DNA of 64,000 nucleotides, taken from assembly GCA_038746605.1 (NCBI GenBank), contig JBCDKM010000003.1, positions 1 to 64,000 of the forward strand, in the 5' to 3' direction. Source of the stretch: Rubricoccus sp038746605. GTDB lineage: Bacteria; Bacteroidota; Rhodothermia; Rhodothermales; Rubricoccaceae. How positions within the stretch are numbered: position 1 is the stretch's first letter; each line of letters begins with the position of its first letter. The notes under the pieces are model-generated. The model saw only the letters and a program-made list of their open reading frames with translations. It was not told where the DNA came from and searched no databases. Positions 17,735-26,909 of the stretch are shown piece after piece. A program made the translations under genes and the position numbers.

Positions 17735-17770
17735 TCCGCCTCGGTGGGTCCGTGGAGGCCCCGAGGCGGG
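17735..17770. repeat. CGR palindrome, extended copy
   Basis: CCGCCTCGG and CCGAGGCGG flank TGGGTCCGTGGAGGCC. It sits just past the stop of paralog 2 (minus strand) and 11 bases upstream of the start of paralog 1. Its loop is identical to the copy at 19443. Confidence 0.9.
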
Positions 17771-17775
17771 GAGAG

Positions 17776-19425
17776 TCAGCGGGTGAGGACGAAGCGGCGG
17801 GTGATCTGCTGAACGTCCGTGGTGAGTCGGAGGTAGTAGGCGCCGGGTGCCAAGCCTGCCGTCGTCAGCGGAAGCGTCTGTTCGCCAACGGCCAGCGGGC
17901 CGTCGTGGATACGGGCCACCTCGCGGCCGAGGAGGTCGTAGACGGCCAGCCGTGCGTGGGCGGCGGGCACATCCAGCCGGACGTGGAGGCTGGCAGGGCC
18001 TCGTGCAGGGTTCGGCGCGATGGTGAGGCGAAGGTCTGAGGCCTCGGGCTCGGACTCGCCTGCGGTGGGGAGCGTGCCCGGGAGCACGGTCGCGAGGCGA
18101 GGGTCGGGGGTGGACGGGTGGAGGTCCATCGCGGGCACGGCCTCGTCCAGCAGGAGGTCCAGGGAGGCGAGGGCGCCGGTCTCGGCGCGGGCCCATGGGA
18201 GGGCGAACGCAAACGTGGCGGTCTCGCCGGGCTGGAGGGTGAACGGCCCGTGGAAGAGGAAGAAGCGACGGTTCGAGGGGATTCGCATGGTCCCTTCCCC
18301 GTCGATGTCCATCTCGCTCCAGTACCCCGGCGGTCGGTCGGGGAAGAGGTAGCGCGTCACAGGGCCTCCTCCCATCCCGAACCCGCCGTAGGTGAAGGGC
18401 GAGCCGTCCTGCCAGAGGCCCTGCGCATAGGTGTACGCCGCCGCTCCGCTGGACGGCAGACCGTCGATGGTGCCCGTGTTCGCGAGGGCGCCCATCGCGT
18501 GGATCTTCTCCGAGACGGGGCCCTCCAGAACGGTCACGCCAGTGGCGGGAGGCGAGGCGCCATAGCCCCGGGGGCCCTCATCGAAATCGTCTCCGTTGTA
18601 GACGTAGGCGGTGCCGAGATCGGCCGCACTCCCGTAGTAGTTGTCAGAAAAAAAGCCGAGGTCGATGTCCACCCAGAGGCCGAAGAACGCCTCTTCCAGC
18701 GTGACCTCGCCGCGGTAGGTGATCTCGTAGCGATAGGCCGTCGCGTGGTGGAGGTACCGGCCATCGGCGGGCGTGGTCCCCAGCCAGCCCACGGCGTAGT
18801 CCTCGGAGACGGCGCTCGCCATCGCGCGGACCTCCAGGCCGACCGGCGGCGTCTGGCTGGACACATGCTCCACGGCGCGGTCGTTCATCACCCACCACGC
18901 AGACTCGGCGCCCAGAATCGCGGGGCGGTCTCCGGCGGCGAGGTCGTAGGTGTCCGGGTCCCCGTCGCCCTCTAGGACGGGCGCGCCGAGGTGGGCGGGC
19001 CAGTCTGCGAGGTCCGGGGTGGCCTCGCCGGTGGCGTTGTACCGCGCGATGTCCTCGACGGAGACGCGCCAGATCCGGTCGAACGCGGAGCAGTCGGTGG
19101 GGGGCTGCCCGTCTGCACCGAGCGGGCCCGGGCGGAACTCCTGCGGGCCGTACACGGAAGTCGCCGCGCGAAGCTCGCCGTTCGCCTCGCCGAGCACCCA
19201 GAGGGCTGTCGTGTAGAACGATCGCTTCCCGCTCCCTGCCGGAACCTCGTAGAGCGTTTCCGTTCCGTTGCTGCGTGCGGCGTAGAACAGCGCGCCATCG
19301 TTGAAGAGTTGGGCGCGGACGGCGTTGCCTTCGAGGTACGTGATGGCCTCGGGTGGCTCCGGGCAGGTCTGGCCGGTGGCCGCGAGCGGAAGAGTCAGCG
19401 CGAGCAGGACGAAGAGAACGCGCAC
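17776..19425 (-). CDS. T9SS type A cargo protein, paralog 2 of the array
   Basis: 549 residues with a GTG start at 19425 preceding a clear signal peptide (VLFVLLALTLPLAATGQ). It is the most diverged member: the N-terminal signature reads VRAQLFNDGALFYAARSNG, and GSDYGPYEYWPGP becomes TSVYGPQEFRPGP. It keeps AYDRIWRV-like FDRIWRVSVEDIARYNATG and the DNY/DTYDLAAGDRPAILG block. The C-terminus is a T9SS sorting domain (APNPARGPASLHVRL, VYDLLGREVARI, ending RRFVLTR). It is separated from both neighbours by CGR palindromes, so it is probably its own transcription unit or a segment boundary. Confidence 0.84.
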   Translation of the reverse strand: MRVLFVLLALTLPLAATGQTCPEPPEAITYLEGNAVRAQLFNDGALFYAARSNGTETLYEVPAGSGKRSFYTTALWVLGEANGELRAATSVYGPQEFRPGPLGADGQPPTDCSAFDRIWRVSVEDIARYNATGEATPDLADWPAHLGAPVLEGDGDPDTYDLAAGDRPAILGAESAWWVMNDRAVEHVSSQTPPVGLEVRAMASAVSEDYAVGWLGTTPADGRYLHHATAYRYEITYRGEVTLEEAFFGLWVDIDLGFFSDNYYGSAADLGTAYVYNGDDFDEGPRGYGASPPATGVTVLEGPVSEKIHAMGALANTGTIDGLPSSGAAAYTYAQGLWQDGSPFTYGGFGMGGGPVTRYLFPDRPPGYWSEMDIDGEGTMRIPSNRRFFLFHGPFTLQPGETATFAFALPWARAETGALASLDLLLDEAVPAMDLHPSTPDPRLATVLPGTLPTAGESEPEASDLRLTIAPNPARGPASLHVRLDVPAAHARLAVYDLLGREVARIHDGPLAVGEQTLPLTTAGLAPGAYYLRLTTDVQQITRRFVLTR

Positions 19426-19442
19426 GGGGGACGGGAGGCGGC

Positions 19443-19476
19443 CCGCCTCGGTGGGTCCGTGGAGGCCCCGAGGCGG
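19443..19476. repeat. CGR palindrome, extended copy
   Basis: CCGCCTCGG and CCGAGGCGG around TGGGTCCGTGGAGGCC, identical loop to the copy at 17735. It follows the stop of paralog 3 by a few bases and lies before the start of paralog 2. Confidence 0.9.
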
Positions 19477-19482
19477 AGGGAG

Positions 19483-21162
19483 CTACCGGACGACGACGAA
19501 GCGTCCCACGGTGCGGAGCGGCTCGCCGTCGGCGACGAGGCGGTAGGTGTAGAGGCCCGGCGCGAATCGGCTCGCGTCCACCTCCAGGCGGTTGTACCCG
19601 AGCGTCGCAGGTCCGTCCAGGGCGACGGACACCTCGCGGCCCAGCGCGTCGTAGATCGCGAGGCGAACGGGTGCCGTGGAGGGGGCGTCGTAGCGCAGGA
19701 CGAGGCGGTCGCGGACAGGGTTGGGCCAAGGGATGGGCGCGAGGGCGAAGGCCCTCGGGTCTCCGCGCGGCGGCGTGGGCTCCGTGCCCGTTCCGACGCG
19801 AGAGTCTGTCGGGAGAATCGTCGCGAGGTCGGCTGGTGGGGCCATGGGCAGTGCGCTCGCCGCCGGGCCGAGGAACGTGACCAACTCGCGGACCGAGCCA
19901 AGGGCCCCGCCGCCGTCCGCGCGAGCCCACGGGATCGCGATCTCGAAGGTGAAGCCGTCGCCGGGCGCGAGGGTGTACGGCCCCTGCGCGATCATCATGC
20001 GCTTGTCGCTCGGGGGGAAGCGAGTGCCTAGGCTATCGATCCGTGCCATGCTCCAGTAGTCGGGAGGTAGCGCCGGGAAGGTCCAGTTGGTGATCGGACG
20101 GTTGGGGTTCGTCCCATCCTCGCCGAACGTCCAGCGGTAGGAGCCATCGCGGACGAAGCCTCGCAGGGCGTTCGCGGCCTCGTTTGCTCGGAAGGCCCCG
20201 ATGATCGTCCCGCCACCATTCTTGGACATGTACGAGCCGCGCGTCGTGACGCCCTCGGGCGGCCGGTCCGCCACGATGCCGACGGCAGGAGGACGGTCGC
20301 CGTAGCCCGCCGAGCCCTCGTCGAAGTCGTCGCCGTTGTAGGCGTAGACCATTCGCGAGGTGGAGTCGGTGCCCACATAGTCGTCTGAGAAGAAGCCGAG
20401 GTCCGCGTCCACGTACAGCCCGACGTGCACATCCTCGACCGTCTCGGTGCCTCGGTGGAGGATCTCGAAGCGGTAGTGCGTGGCGGTGCGGACCAGATCT
20501 GCGATGGGAGTGCCAGGCTCAAACTGTCCCGCGAGACCTTCGCTGGCGGCGCTCGCGCTCACGCGCACCTCTACCCCGAGGCCGGGCAAGTCGCCCCATT
20601 CGTGGGTACCGCCGAGATCGTTCATGATCCACCAGAGGACGTGCCCGCCGTAGACGTTGGGCCGGTCCCCGGCGGCGAGATCATAGTTCGTCGGGTCGCC
20701 GTCGCCGTCCACGACGGGGGCGCCGAGATGGGCGGGCCACTCGCGGAGGTCGTCGGTAGTCTCGCCGGTGGCATTGTAGGCGGCTACATCTGCGAGGGTG
20801 ACGCTCCAGATCCGGTCGTGCTCGGCGCAAGAATCCGGCGAGGGCGCACCGCCGTCTTCGAGGAGCGGCCCGGGCCAGTACTCGTAAGGGCCGTAGTCCG
20901 AGCCCGAGAAGCGGGGCTCGCCGTCTACGGTGCCAGAGAGCCAAAACGCGGCGGAGAAGATGGACTGTCTCCCCGAGCCTTTTGGGACTTCGTAGACGTG
21001 ATCGCCGCCCTTCCAGAAGAGAGCCCCGTTATTGAAGAGAAGCGCGCGTACGTCGGCGCCCTCCAGGTACGCCTCGGCTCGCGCTGGGGCGCACTCCTGA
21101 GTACTCGCGGGTGTGGCCAGGACGAGCGCCAGCGCGGCGAGGAGAAAAACGCGAACGGTCAT
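19483..21162 (-). CDS. T9SS type A cargo protein, paralog 3 of the array
   Basis: 559 residues; signal peptide to about residue 21 (LATPASTQ), signature VRALLFNNGALFWKGGDHV and FSAAFWLSGTVDGEPRFSG, then YGPYEYWPGPLLEDG and IWSVTLADVAAYNATG. The body differs from its neighbours most in the middle (SYMSKNGGGTIIGAFRANE). The sorting domain is longer in its linker and ends IYDALGREVSVALDG and GRFVVVR. Its ATG (21160-21162) overlaps the TGA of the upstream paralog 4 by four bases, so translation is coupled. It is the terminal gene of the three-gene coupled unit 5-4-3, closed by the palindrome at 19443. Confidence 0.85.
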   Translation of the reverse strand: MTVRVFLLAALALVLATPASTQECAPARAEAYLEGADVRALLFNNGALFWKGGDHVYEVPKGSGRQSIFSAAFWLSGTVDGEPRFSGSDYGPYEYWPGPLLEDGGAPSPDSCAEHDRIWSVTLADVAAYNATGETTDDLREWPAHLGAPVVDGDGDPTNYDLAAGDRPNVYGGHVLWWIMNDLGGTHEWGDLPGLGVEVRVSASAASEGLAGQFEPGTPIADLVRTATHYRFEILHRGTETVEDVHVGLYVDADLGFFSDDYVGTDSTSRMVYAYNGDDFDEGSAGYGDRPPAVGIVADRPPEGVTTRGSYMSKNGGGTIIGAFRANEAANALRGFVRDGSYRWTFGEDGTNPNRPITNWTFPALPPDYWSMARIDSLGTRFPPSDKRMMIAQGPYTLAPGDGFTFEIAIPWARADGGGALGSVRELVTFLGPAASALPMAPPADLATILPTDSRVGTGTEPTPPRGDPRAFALAPIPWPNPVRDRLVLRYDAPSTAPVRLAIYDALGREVSVALDGPATLGYNRLEVDASRFAPGLYTYRLVADGEPLRTVGRFVVVR

Positions 21163-22856
21163 CGGATCACCGTGAACCGCCCGGTGGTCTCGATGCCACG
21201 GCTGGTCACGTCCTCGGGACGAACGGTGAGGCGATACACGTAGGCTCCCGGCGCGAGGGTTTGAGTCGGAACAGGGAGGCGGTAGAAGCTGGCGTCCAGC
21301 CGCTCATCTACCGCCACGGCGATCTGGCGGCCGAGCGCGTCGTAGATCGTCATTCGGACCTCAGCGGTGCCAGGAAGGTCGATGCGGAGGACCGAGGGGC
21401 CCGTCGTCGGGTTGGGCTGGAGGGTAGAGGCCACGTCGAAGCGCTCGGGCGGTTCAGGGCCGGGTGGCGGCGGCGGCGTTGCGGCGCCGGAGGGCGTCGG
21501 GACCTCGCTCAGGCGGATCGTGCGGAGATCACCGTCGGGCGTGAGCGTGCCCGCGACCGCCGCGAGGCCGGGGGCGTCGCGCAAGACGAGGTCGTAAACG
21601 GAGTCGAACCGTCCGGCCGGGGACCGAGAGAAGACGATGGCGAAGGAAACCTCGACGGTCTCGCCGGGCTGCATCGTGAACGGCCCGTGGTTCATCAGCA
21701 AGCGACGGTCGGCTGGGACGTTGGCGGTGCCCTCGCCGTCGATGTTGGCCTCACTCCAGAAGCCGGGCGGGAGGTCCGAGAACATGTAGGTCGTGGGTGT
21801 GCCGGTCTGGTAGCCGACGCCACCGAACGTGGCCGGGGAGCCATCGCGCCAGCGGCTCTGGAGGTAGCGATACGCCTCTTCGCCGTTGCCCGGGTTGCCC
21901 AGCACGGAGGCACTACCGTTCCAGTACATGGCGCCGGTCAGGGGGCGCGCAGCAGGTCCCGAGATCATCCGTACGCCGAGTGCGGGCGGGTTCGCGCCGT
22001 AGCCTGCGGCGCCCTCGTCGAAGTCGTCGCCGTTGTAGACGTAGCCGATCTCGCCCTCTGGAAAGCTCCCGACGTAGTCGTCCGAGAAGAACCCGAGGTC
22101 GGGGTCGGTGAAGAGGCCGACATAGGTGTCCTCCAGCGGAGCGTCCCCGTGGTAGGTCAACTCGTAGCGGTAGAGCGTCGCCGTGTGAAAGACATCCACG
22201 AGGTCGTCCGAGACGCCGATGCGCTCGCGGGCGTAGGCGTCCGAAACGGAGAAGGCCGTCACGCGAGCCTCCATTCCGATGGCCGGTGTCTCGCCCCAAT
22301 CGTGGGTGTCGCCCCGGTCGTTCATGATCCACCACGCAGTTTCGTCGCCGAGGATGGCGGGGCGGTCGCCTGCGGCAAGGTCGTAGTTGTCCGCGATGCC
22401 ATCGCCGTCCACGACAGGCGCGCCCACCTCGGCAGGCCACTCGGCGAGGTCAGGCGTGGCGACGCCGGTCTCGTTGTACCGCGCGATGTCCTCGAGCGTC
22501 ACGCGCCAGATGCGGTCGTAGGCGGCGCAGGAGGCGGGCGTGGGGGCGGCGCCGTCGGGTCCGAGGGGACCGGGCCAGTACTCGTAGGGTCCGTAGTCGG
22601 AGCCTGCGAAGCGGGTCTCGCCCTCAACGGTACCGCCGATCCAGAGCCCCGCGGCGAAGATGGCCTGCGTCCCGAGACCGCGAGGCACTTCGTAGGTGTG
22701 ATCGCCGCCGGACCAGAAGAGGGCGCCGTTGTTGAAGAGCTTCGCCCTCACGCCGGAGCGCTCTAGGAACTGTTCAGCCTCAGCGTCTGCGCATTCCTGC
22801 GCGGTGACGGCGGGGCTAGCAGCGAGGATCGAGAGGAGGAGAAGCGAACGAATCAT
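21159..22856 (-). CDS. T9SS type A cargo protein, paralog 4 of the array
   Basis: 565 residues. Signal peptide to about residue 19 (SPAVTAQ); signature VRAKLFNNGALFWSGGDHTY and GLWIGGTVEGETRFAGSDYG. The first half is almost the same as paralog 1 and paralog 5 down to the DNA level (22400-22660), after which it diverges (VSDAYARERIGVSDDLVD). The linker is Pro-rich (PPPPPGPEPP), and the sorting domain contains IYDALGRQIAVAVDE and ends GRFTVIR. Both ends overlap neighbours by four bases (ATGA). Middle gene of the coupled trio. Confidence 0.86.
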   Translation of the reverse strand: MIRSLLLLSILAASPAVTAQECADAEAEQFLERSGVRAKLFNNGALFWSGGDHTYEVPRGLGTQAIFAAGLWIGGTVEGETRFAGSDYGPYEYWPGPLGPDGAAPTPASCAAYDRIWRVTLEDIARYNETGVATPDLAEWPAEVGAPVVDGDGIADNYDLAAGDRPAILGDETAWWIMNDRGDTHDWGETPAIGMEARVTAFSVSDAYARERIGVSDDLVDVFHTATLYRYELTYHGDAPLEDTYVGLFTDPDLGFFSDDYVGSFPEGEIGYVYNGDDFDEGAAGYGANPPALGVRMISGPAARPLTGAMYWNGSASVLGNPGNGEEAYRYLQSRWRDGSPATFGGVGYQTGTPTTYMFSDLPPGFWSEANIDGEGTANVPADRRLLMNHGPFTMQPGETVEVSFAIVFSRSPAGRFDSVYDLVLRDAPGLAAVAGTLTPDGDLRTIRLSEVPTPSGAATPPPPPGPEPPERFDVASTLQPNPTTGPSVLRIDLPGTAEVRMTIYDALGRQIAVAVDERLDASFYRLPVPTQTLAPGAYVYRLTVRPEDVTSRGIETTGRFTVIR

Positions 22857-24556
22857 CGGGCGATGAGAAAGCGGCCGGTCGAGCGAATGGCGCCTTGCCC
22901 CTCCGGTATCACTGTCACGCGGTAGAGGTACGGGCCGGGCGCGAGAGTTCCAGCAGGAACAGGAAGGCGGTGCTCGGCTCCGTTCAGTCTCTCATCCACA
23001 GGAGTGGCGACGCGGCGACCGAGCGTGTCGAACACCTCCAGGAGGACACGGGCAAGGGACGGCAGATCGAGGCGGAGGACGGCGTCTCCGGTCGTCGGGT
23101 TGGGCCAGATGGTCTCCGCGAGGGCGTAGCGGTTGGGCGCCTCAGTCGGCTCGGCCTCGGGGGGCAACGGGACAGGCAGCTCCCCCAGCTGGATCGTGGC
23201 AAGCGCCGGGTCCGGGCTGAGCGCCCGCGCGATGGAAGCGACGCGCGGGGCATCGAGGGTGGCAAGCTGACGGGCGGAGGCGAAGTTGCCCGCCTCGGAG
23301 CGGGAGTACACGATGGCGAAGACGATCTCCGTAGTCTCGCCAGGCTGCATCGTGAACGGCCCGTGGCTCGCGATCAGCTTCCGATCCGCCGGTGTGTTGG
23401 AGGTGCCGCGGCCGTCGATGTTCGCCTCGGACCAGAAGCTCGGGGGTAGGTTGGGATACATGTAGAGCGTCCGGTCCCCCGTCTGAAATCCTGTGCCGCC
23501 GAAAGTGACGGGAGAGGCATCGCGCCACAAGCCCTGGAGAAACTGGTAGGCCTCCTGTCCGTTGCTCGGATCGCCGGAGACGCCGCTCCCGTCGTAGTAC
23601 ATGAATCCGCTCAGCGGGCGCTCTGCCGGGCCACTCACCATCGCGAACCCTGCAGCAGGAGGACTCGCGCCGTAGCCTCTCGAGCCCTCGTCGAAGCCGT
23701 CGCCGTTGTAGACGTACGCGAGATCTGACGGCGGGTAACTCCCGACGTAGTCGTCGGAGAAGAAGCCGAGGTCCGGGTCCATCCAGCCCCCAAAGTAGGC
23801 GTTCTCCCAGGGGGCGTCGCCGTGGTACGTCAGTTCGTAGCGGTAGAAGGTGGCGGTGTGGAGAGCCCGGGCGAGGCCGCTGCCGAGGCGGAGGCGGCGG
23901 ACGGCGTAGGCATCAGAGACTGTCGAGACGGTCGCGCGGACTTCGAGCCCGATGGACGGAGTCCGGCTCCAGTCATGGGAGCCGCCCCGGTCGTTCATGA
24001 CCCACCACGCGGTCTCGTCGCCCAGGATGGCCGGACGGTCGCCTGCCGCGAGGTCGTAGTTGTCCGCGATGTCGTCGCCGTCCACGACAGGCGCGCCCAC
24101 CTCGGCAGGCCACTCGGCGAGGTCAGCGGTGGCGACGCCGGTCTCGTTGTAGCGCGCGATGTCCTCCAGGGTGACGCGCCAGATGCGGTCGTAGGCGGCG
24201 CAGGAGGCGGGCGTGGGCGCGTCGCCGTCGGGTCCGAGGGGTCCGGGCCAATATTCGTAGGGTCCGTAGTCGGAGCCCGCGAAGCGTGTTTCGCCTTCGA
24301 CCGTGCCGCCGATCCAAAGCCCCGCGGCGAAGATGGCCTGCGTCCCGAGACCGCGAGGCACTTCGTAGGTGTGATCACCACCGGACCAGAAGAGGGCGCC
24401 GTTGTTGAACAGCTTCGCCCTCACGCCTGCGTTTTCCACGAAGGCCTCCGCCTCCGCGTCCTCGCACTCCTGCGCGGTAGCGGGGCCTGCGGATAGGGCC
24501 GCCAGTACGGCGGAAGCGAGGCAGGTGAGTAGGAAAGAGGCGTAGCGGTGGCGCAT
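22853..24556 (-). CDS. T9SS type A cargo protein, paralog 5, first of the array
   Basis: 567 residues with a longer leader than its siblings (RHRYASFLLTCLASAVLAAL then SAGPATAQ). The conserved block is shared with paralogs 1 and 4. A tract unlike paralog 4 but like paralog 1 follows (SIGLEVRATVSTVSDAYAVR; GDAPWENAYFGGWMDPDLG), so segments are mixed among members. The sorting domain begins WPNPTTGDAVLRLDL, includes VFDTLGRRVATPVDE and ends GRFLIAR. This is the promoter-proximal gene of the minus-strand run. No clear promoter was identified in the 316-base gap upstream. Confidence 0.86.
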   Translation of the reverse strand: MRHRYASFLLTCLASAVLAALSAGPATAQECEDAEAEAFVENAGVRAKLFNNGALFWSGGDHTYEVPRGLGTQAIFAAGLWIGGTVEGETRFAGSDYGPYEYWPGPLGPDGDAPTPASCAAYDRIWRVTLEDIARYNETGVATADLAEWPAEVGAPVVDGDDIADNYDLAAGDRPAILGDETAWWVMNDRGGSHDWSRTPSIGLEVRATVSTVSDAYAVRRLRLGSGLARALHTATFYRYELTYHGDAPWENAYFGGWMDPDLGFFSDDYVGSYPPSDLAYVYNGDGFDEGSRGYGASPPAAGFAMVSGPAERPLSGFMYYDGSGVSGDPSNGQEAYQFLQGLWRDASPVTFGGTGFQTGDRTLYMYPNLPPSFWSEANIDGRGTSNTPADRKLIASHGPFTMQPGETTEIVFAIVYSRSEAGNFASARQLATLDAPRVASIARALSPDPALATIQLGELPVPLPPEAEPTEAPNRYALAETIWPNPTTGDAVLRLDLPSLARVLLEVFDTLGRRVATPVDERLNGAEHRLPVPAGTLAPGPYLYRVTVIPEGQGAIRSTGRFLIAR

Positions 24557-24707
24557 CGGCGAGAGGGAAGGGAGTAACAGGGTAGCCGGTCCGGTGGTAC
24601 CGTGTCCGCGTTAGGACGCGAACGGTCTTCGGACGGGCACGACCCGTTGTGGCATCCTCCCGAGGTGTGCCGGGGGCTGTTGCCGAGGACGGCAGCGGAG
24701 CCTCCCA

Positions 24708-24800
24708 TCGTGCGAGGACGAAGCGTCGGGTCTGCCCCTGTGTCTGCTGGGCGATGTAGACCCAGTGTCCGCGAGGTACCCTGTCGTGAGGCTCTTCGTC
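24708..24800 (-). pseudogene. Relic of a T9SS sorting-domain C-terminus
   Basis: Reading the minus strand gives ~27 codons ending GHWVYIAQQTQGQTRRFVLAR, which matches the end of paralog 2 (ITRRFVLTR) in residues and in about 18 of 20 bases near 24711-24731. Where a stop is expected the codon is TGG. Nothing of the preceding protein remains. This suggests the array once had another member here; the match is short, so confidence is limited. Confidence 0.45.
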
Positions 24801-24806
24801 AAGAAG

Positions 24807-24839
24807 CCGCCCCCCGCCGGGCGAGCCAGCGGGGGGCGG
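24807..24839 (-). terminator. Intrinsic terminator of the ASH-domain T9SS gene
   Basis: CCGCCCCCCGC and GCGGGGGGCGG pair perfectly (11 bp) around an 11-base loop. On the minus strand the hairpin is followed by CTTCTTGACG. It lies 34 bases past the stop at 24873. Confidence 0.75.
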
Positions 24840-24872
24840 AGTCCCGCCGAGGCGGGAGGGGTCAGGTGCGTG

Positions 24873-26909
24873 CTAGCGCACGACCGTCAGGCGTCCGGTC
24901 TCGACGCGGTCGCCCGCGCGGAGCTGCCAGACGTACACGCCCGAGGGCAGTCCGCTCGCGAGCGTGACGGTGTGAGATCCGGCACGCATCGGGCCGTCTA
25001 CCACCGTCGCGACCTCGCGGCCCTGCACATCGTAGAGCGCGAGGCTCACCTCGCCGTCCTCGGGTAGCGCGAAGGCGAACGCGGTCGTGCCGCGCGTCGG
25101 GTTCGGACCCACGCGGATCTCGTCACCCACGGCCAGCAGTGCGGCCTCGGTGATCTCCTCGCTCACGATCTCGACCTCGACCCAGTCGCTTTCGACGACC
25201 GAGGAGACGGGCGCGGCCTTGCCCGCGAGGTTGGTGTCACCCTTCGTGATGGTGAAGATCTCCTCGCCGCAGATCTCCAACTCGTCCATCGCGGTCGGGA
25301 AGACGCCAGCACGCAACGTGTAGGTGTACGTGCCATCGGCGGTGCCAGCAGGAATGCGCTGATTGAAGCCTGCCTTGTAGGTCGCACCCGCAGGAACGGT
25401 CGGCGTGCGCGGCGTGCGGACGAGGACCGTGTTCCCACCGCCATCGGTCACGACAGCCCAGATGTCGACCTCAGCGGCCGAGGCGTTCGAGGCGTTGTCG
25501 ATCTGGAAGACGAAGGTGGCCTGGCCACCCTCGGAGGGGAAAGCGAGGGTGGAGGTCGCGATGGCCTGGAAGGTGTACTCGCACTCCGTGGTGACGGGCT
25601 CCTGTCCGGTGCCGGAGAGGCTGACCTCAACGGTGCCCTCGTCCGAGTCGTTGCTGTTGATGGTGAAGGTGCCGGTGGCGCTGCCTGCCATCGCGGGTGC
25701 GAACTGGAGGGTCGCTATCTCCGAGCCACCTGCAGGGACCGTCGCTGGACCACCGACGATGCTAAAGCCGTCACCGGAGATGCCGTAGGTCAGGTTCAGG
25801 TCCGCATCGCCCATGTTGGCGATGGTGACCATCATCTGGTTGCTCATGCCGACCTCAACGGTGCCAAAGTCCACGCTGGTCGGCGTGACGTCGATCTCGG
25901 GCTCCGGGATGACCGGGTCCTCGCCGGTACCGCTGAGCGGGACCTCGACCGTGCCTTCGTCGGCATCGTTGCTGGTGATGGTGAGGGTGGCGTTGGCCGC
26001 GCCCGCCATCATCGGCGCAAAGCGGACGGTGATCATCGCGGAGGTGCCCGGCGCAATGGGGCCTGGGAGGGCACTCTCGATGGAGAAGGCGTCCCCGTCC
26101 TCACTCGCGCCGCTGATGACCAGATCGGCGTCGCCGGAGTTGGAGACCGTGACCATCAGGTCGGCGGTCATCCCGACTTCCACGTTGCCGAAGGCGAGGC
26201 TCGTCGGCGTGACGTCGATCTCGGGCTCGGCCGTCATGACCGGCGTGCCGGTGATGCGGATGTTGTCAATCGCGATGTCCTCGTCGCCAGCGTTGAGCGA
26301 GAAAAAGATGACGATGTCGAGCGTGGAGCCGGTGCCCATGATGGACTTCGTGAACTCCGCGAGGGTGGGCGTGAGCGCCGTGCCGTCGCCGGTGCCGTCG
26401 AAGTCGGTGTCTTCGAGGGCCGCGCTGTTGAATTGGGAGCCGTCGTTCTCGAACCAGAGGAGGTTGACGAGGTCCGCGTCGTCGTCGCTGTCGATGCGGT
26501 ACTTGATGTGGACGAAGTCGGAGTCGTCCCAGTCGTTGTTCCCATCGTTTGCAGCGTCCTCCGCGAAGAGGCCTGCGAACGAGAGGTTCATGACGGTAGA
26601 GATGTCAATGTCGTTGATCTCCAGGCGGACGGGCAGCGTCGCGCCTTCGCTGTCGATGTCCTGCGCGGCGAAGATGAAGTCCCCGTCGAAGCCGTCGATC
26701 TGATAGCTGTCGTTGACGTCCGTGGTGTCTGTCCGCGTGAAGAAGTCAGTGCCGTCGAAGGTGGTGCCTGGATCGCCGTCGTCGTCGGTGTACTCGGCGA
26801 TGGAGGTGGTGTAGCCCGTGCCGTCCTCGAAGGACTGCTGGTAGATCGTGGTCTGTGCCCACGCGGGCGCCGCGAACAGAAGGGCGGCGATGAGGGTTGC
26901 GAATCTCAT
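24873..26909 (-). CDS. T9SS type A cargo protein with two ASH/choice-of-anchor-D domains
   Basis: 678 residues; start at 26909 gives the signal peptide MRFATLIAALLFAAPAWAQ. Residues ~20-225 form a very acidic lectin-like or jelly-roll domain (YTDDDGDPGTTFDG; DANDGNNDWDDSDFVHIKYR; FFSLNAGDEDIAIDNIRITG), of the kind that binds calcium. Two ~105-residue ASH-type repeats follow, both beginning EPEIDVTPTS(L/V)xFG and ending EVxLSGTG. A domain of ~110 residues then precedes the sorting domain (GPNPTRGTTAFAFALP, LYDVQGREVATVVDG, ending GRLTVVR). Upstream starts up to 27062 exist but would hide the signal. No function beyond surface or extracellular binding can be assigned. Confidence 0.85.
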   Translation of the reverse strand: MRFATLIAALLFAAPAWAQTTIYQQSFEDGTGYTTSIAEYTDDDGDPGTTFDGTDFFTRTDTTDVNDSYQIDGFDGDFIFAAQDIDSEGATLPVRLEINDIDISTVMNLSFAGLFAEDAANDGNNDWDDSDFVHIKYRIDSDDDADLVNLLWFENDGSQFNSAALEDTDFDGTGDGTALTPTLAEFTKSIMGTGSTLDIVIFFSLNAGDEDIAIDNIRITGTPVMTAEPEIDVTPTSLAFGNVEVGMTADLMVTVSNSGDADLVISGASEDGDAFSIESALPGPIAPGTSAMITVRFAPMMAGAANATLTITSNDADEGTVEVPLSGTGEDPVIPEPEIDVTPTSVDFGTVEVGMSNQMMVTIANMGDADLNLTYGISGDGFSIVGGPATVPAGGSEIATLQFAPAMAGSATGTFTINSNDSDEGTVEVSLSGTGQEPVTTECEYTFQAIATSTLAFPSEGGQATFVFQIDNASNASAAEVDIWAVVTDGGGNTVLVRTPRTPTVPAGATYKAGFNQRIPAGTADGTYTYTLRAGVFPTAMDELEICGEEIFTITKGDTNLAGKAAPVSSVVESDWVEVEIVSEEITEAALLAVGDEIRVGPNPTRGTTAFAFALPEDGEVSLALYDVQGREVATVVDGPMRAGSHTVTLASGLPSGVYVWQLRAGDRVETGRLTVVR

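Larger units (their letters stand above)
24557..24872. other. Intergenic region with terminator and a gene relic
   Basis: Upstream of the T9SS array and downstream of the ASH-domain gene. It holds a strong hairpin terminator at 24807-24839, a short palindrome TCCCGCC-GA-GGCGGGA at 24842-24857 that resembles the CGR arms without the CTCGG part, and a decayed sorting-domain fragment at 24708-24800. The array promoter should lie in the remaining ~150 bases; none is obvious. Confidence 0.6.

Noticed and set aside
21111..22766. Long plus-strand frames antisense to the T9SS array (also near 16531-17712, 18991-20031 and 23822-24496)
   Set aside because: The translations mirror the repetitive GC composition, contain no motif, and repeat between paralogs only because the sense strands are similar.
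16018..24556. The tandem similar genes as a CRISPR array or mobile element
   Set aside because: The repeats are whole protein-coding genes with signal peptides and sorting domains; there are no short direct repeats with spacers, no terminal inverted repeats and no transposase.
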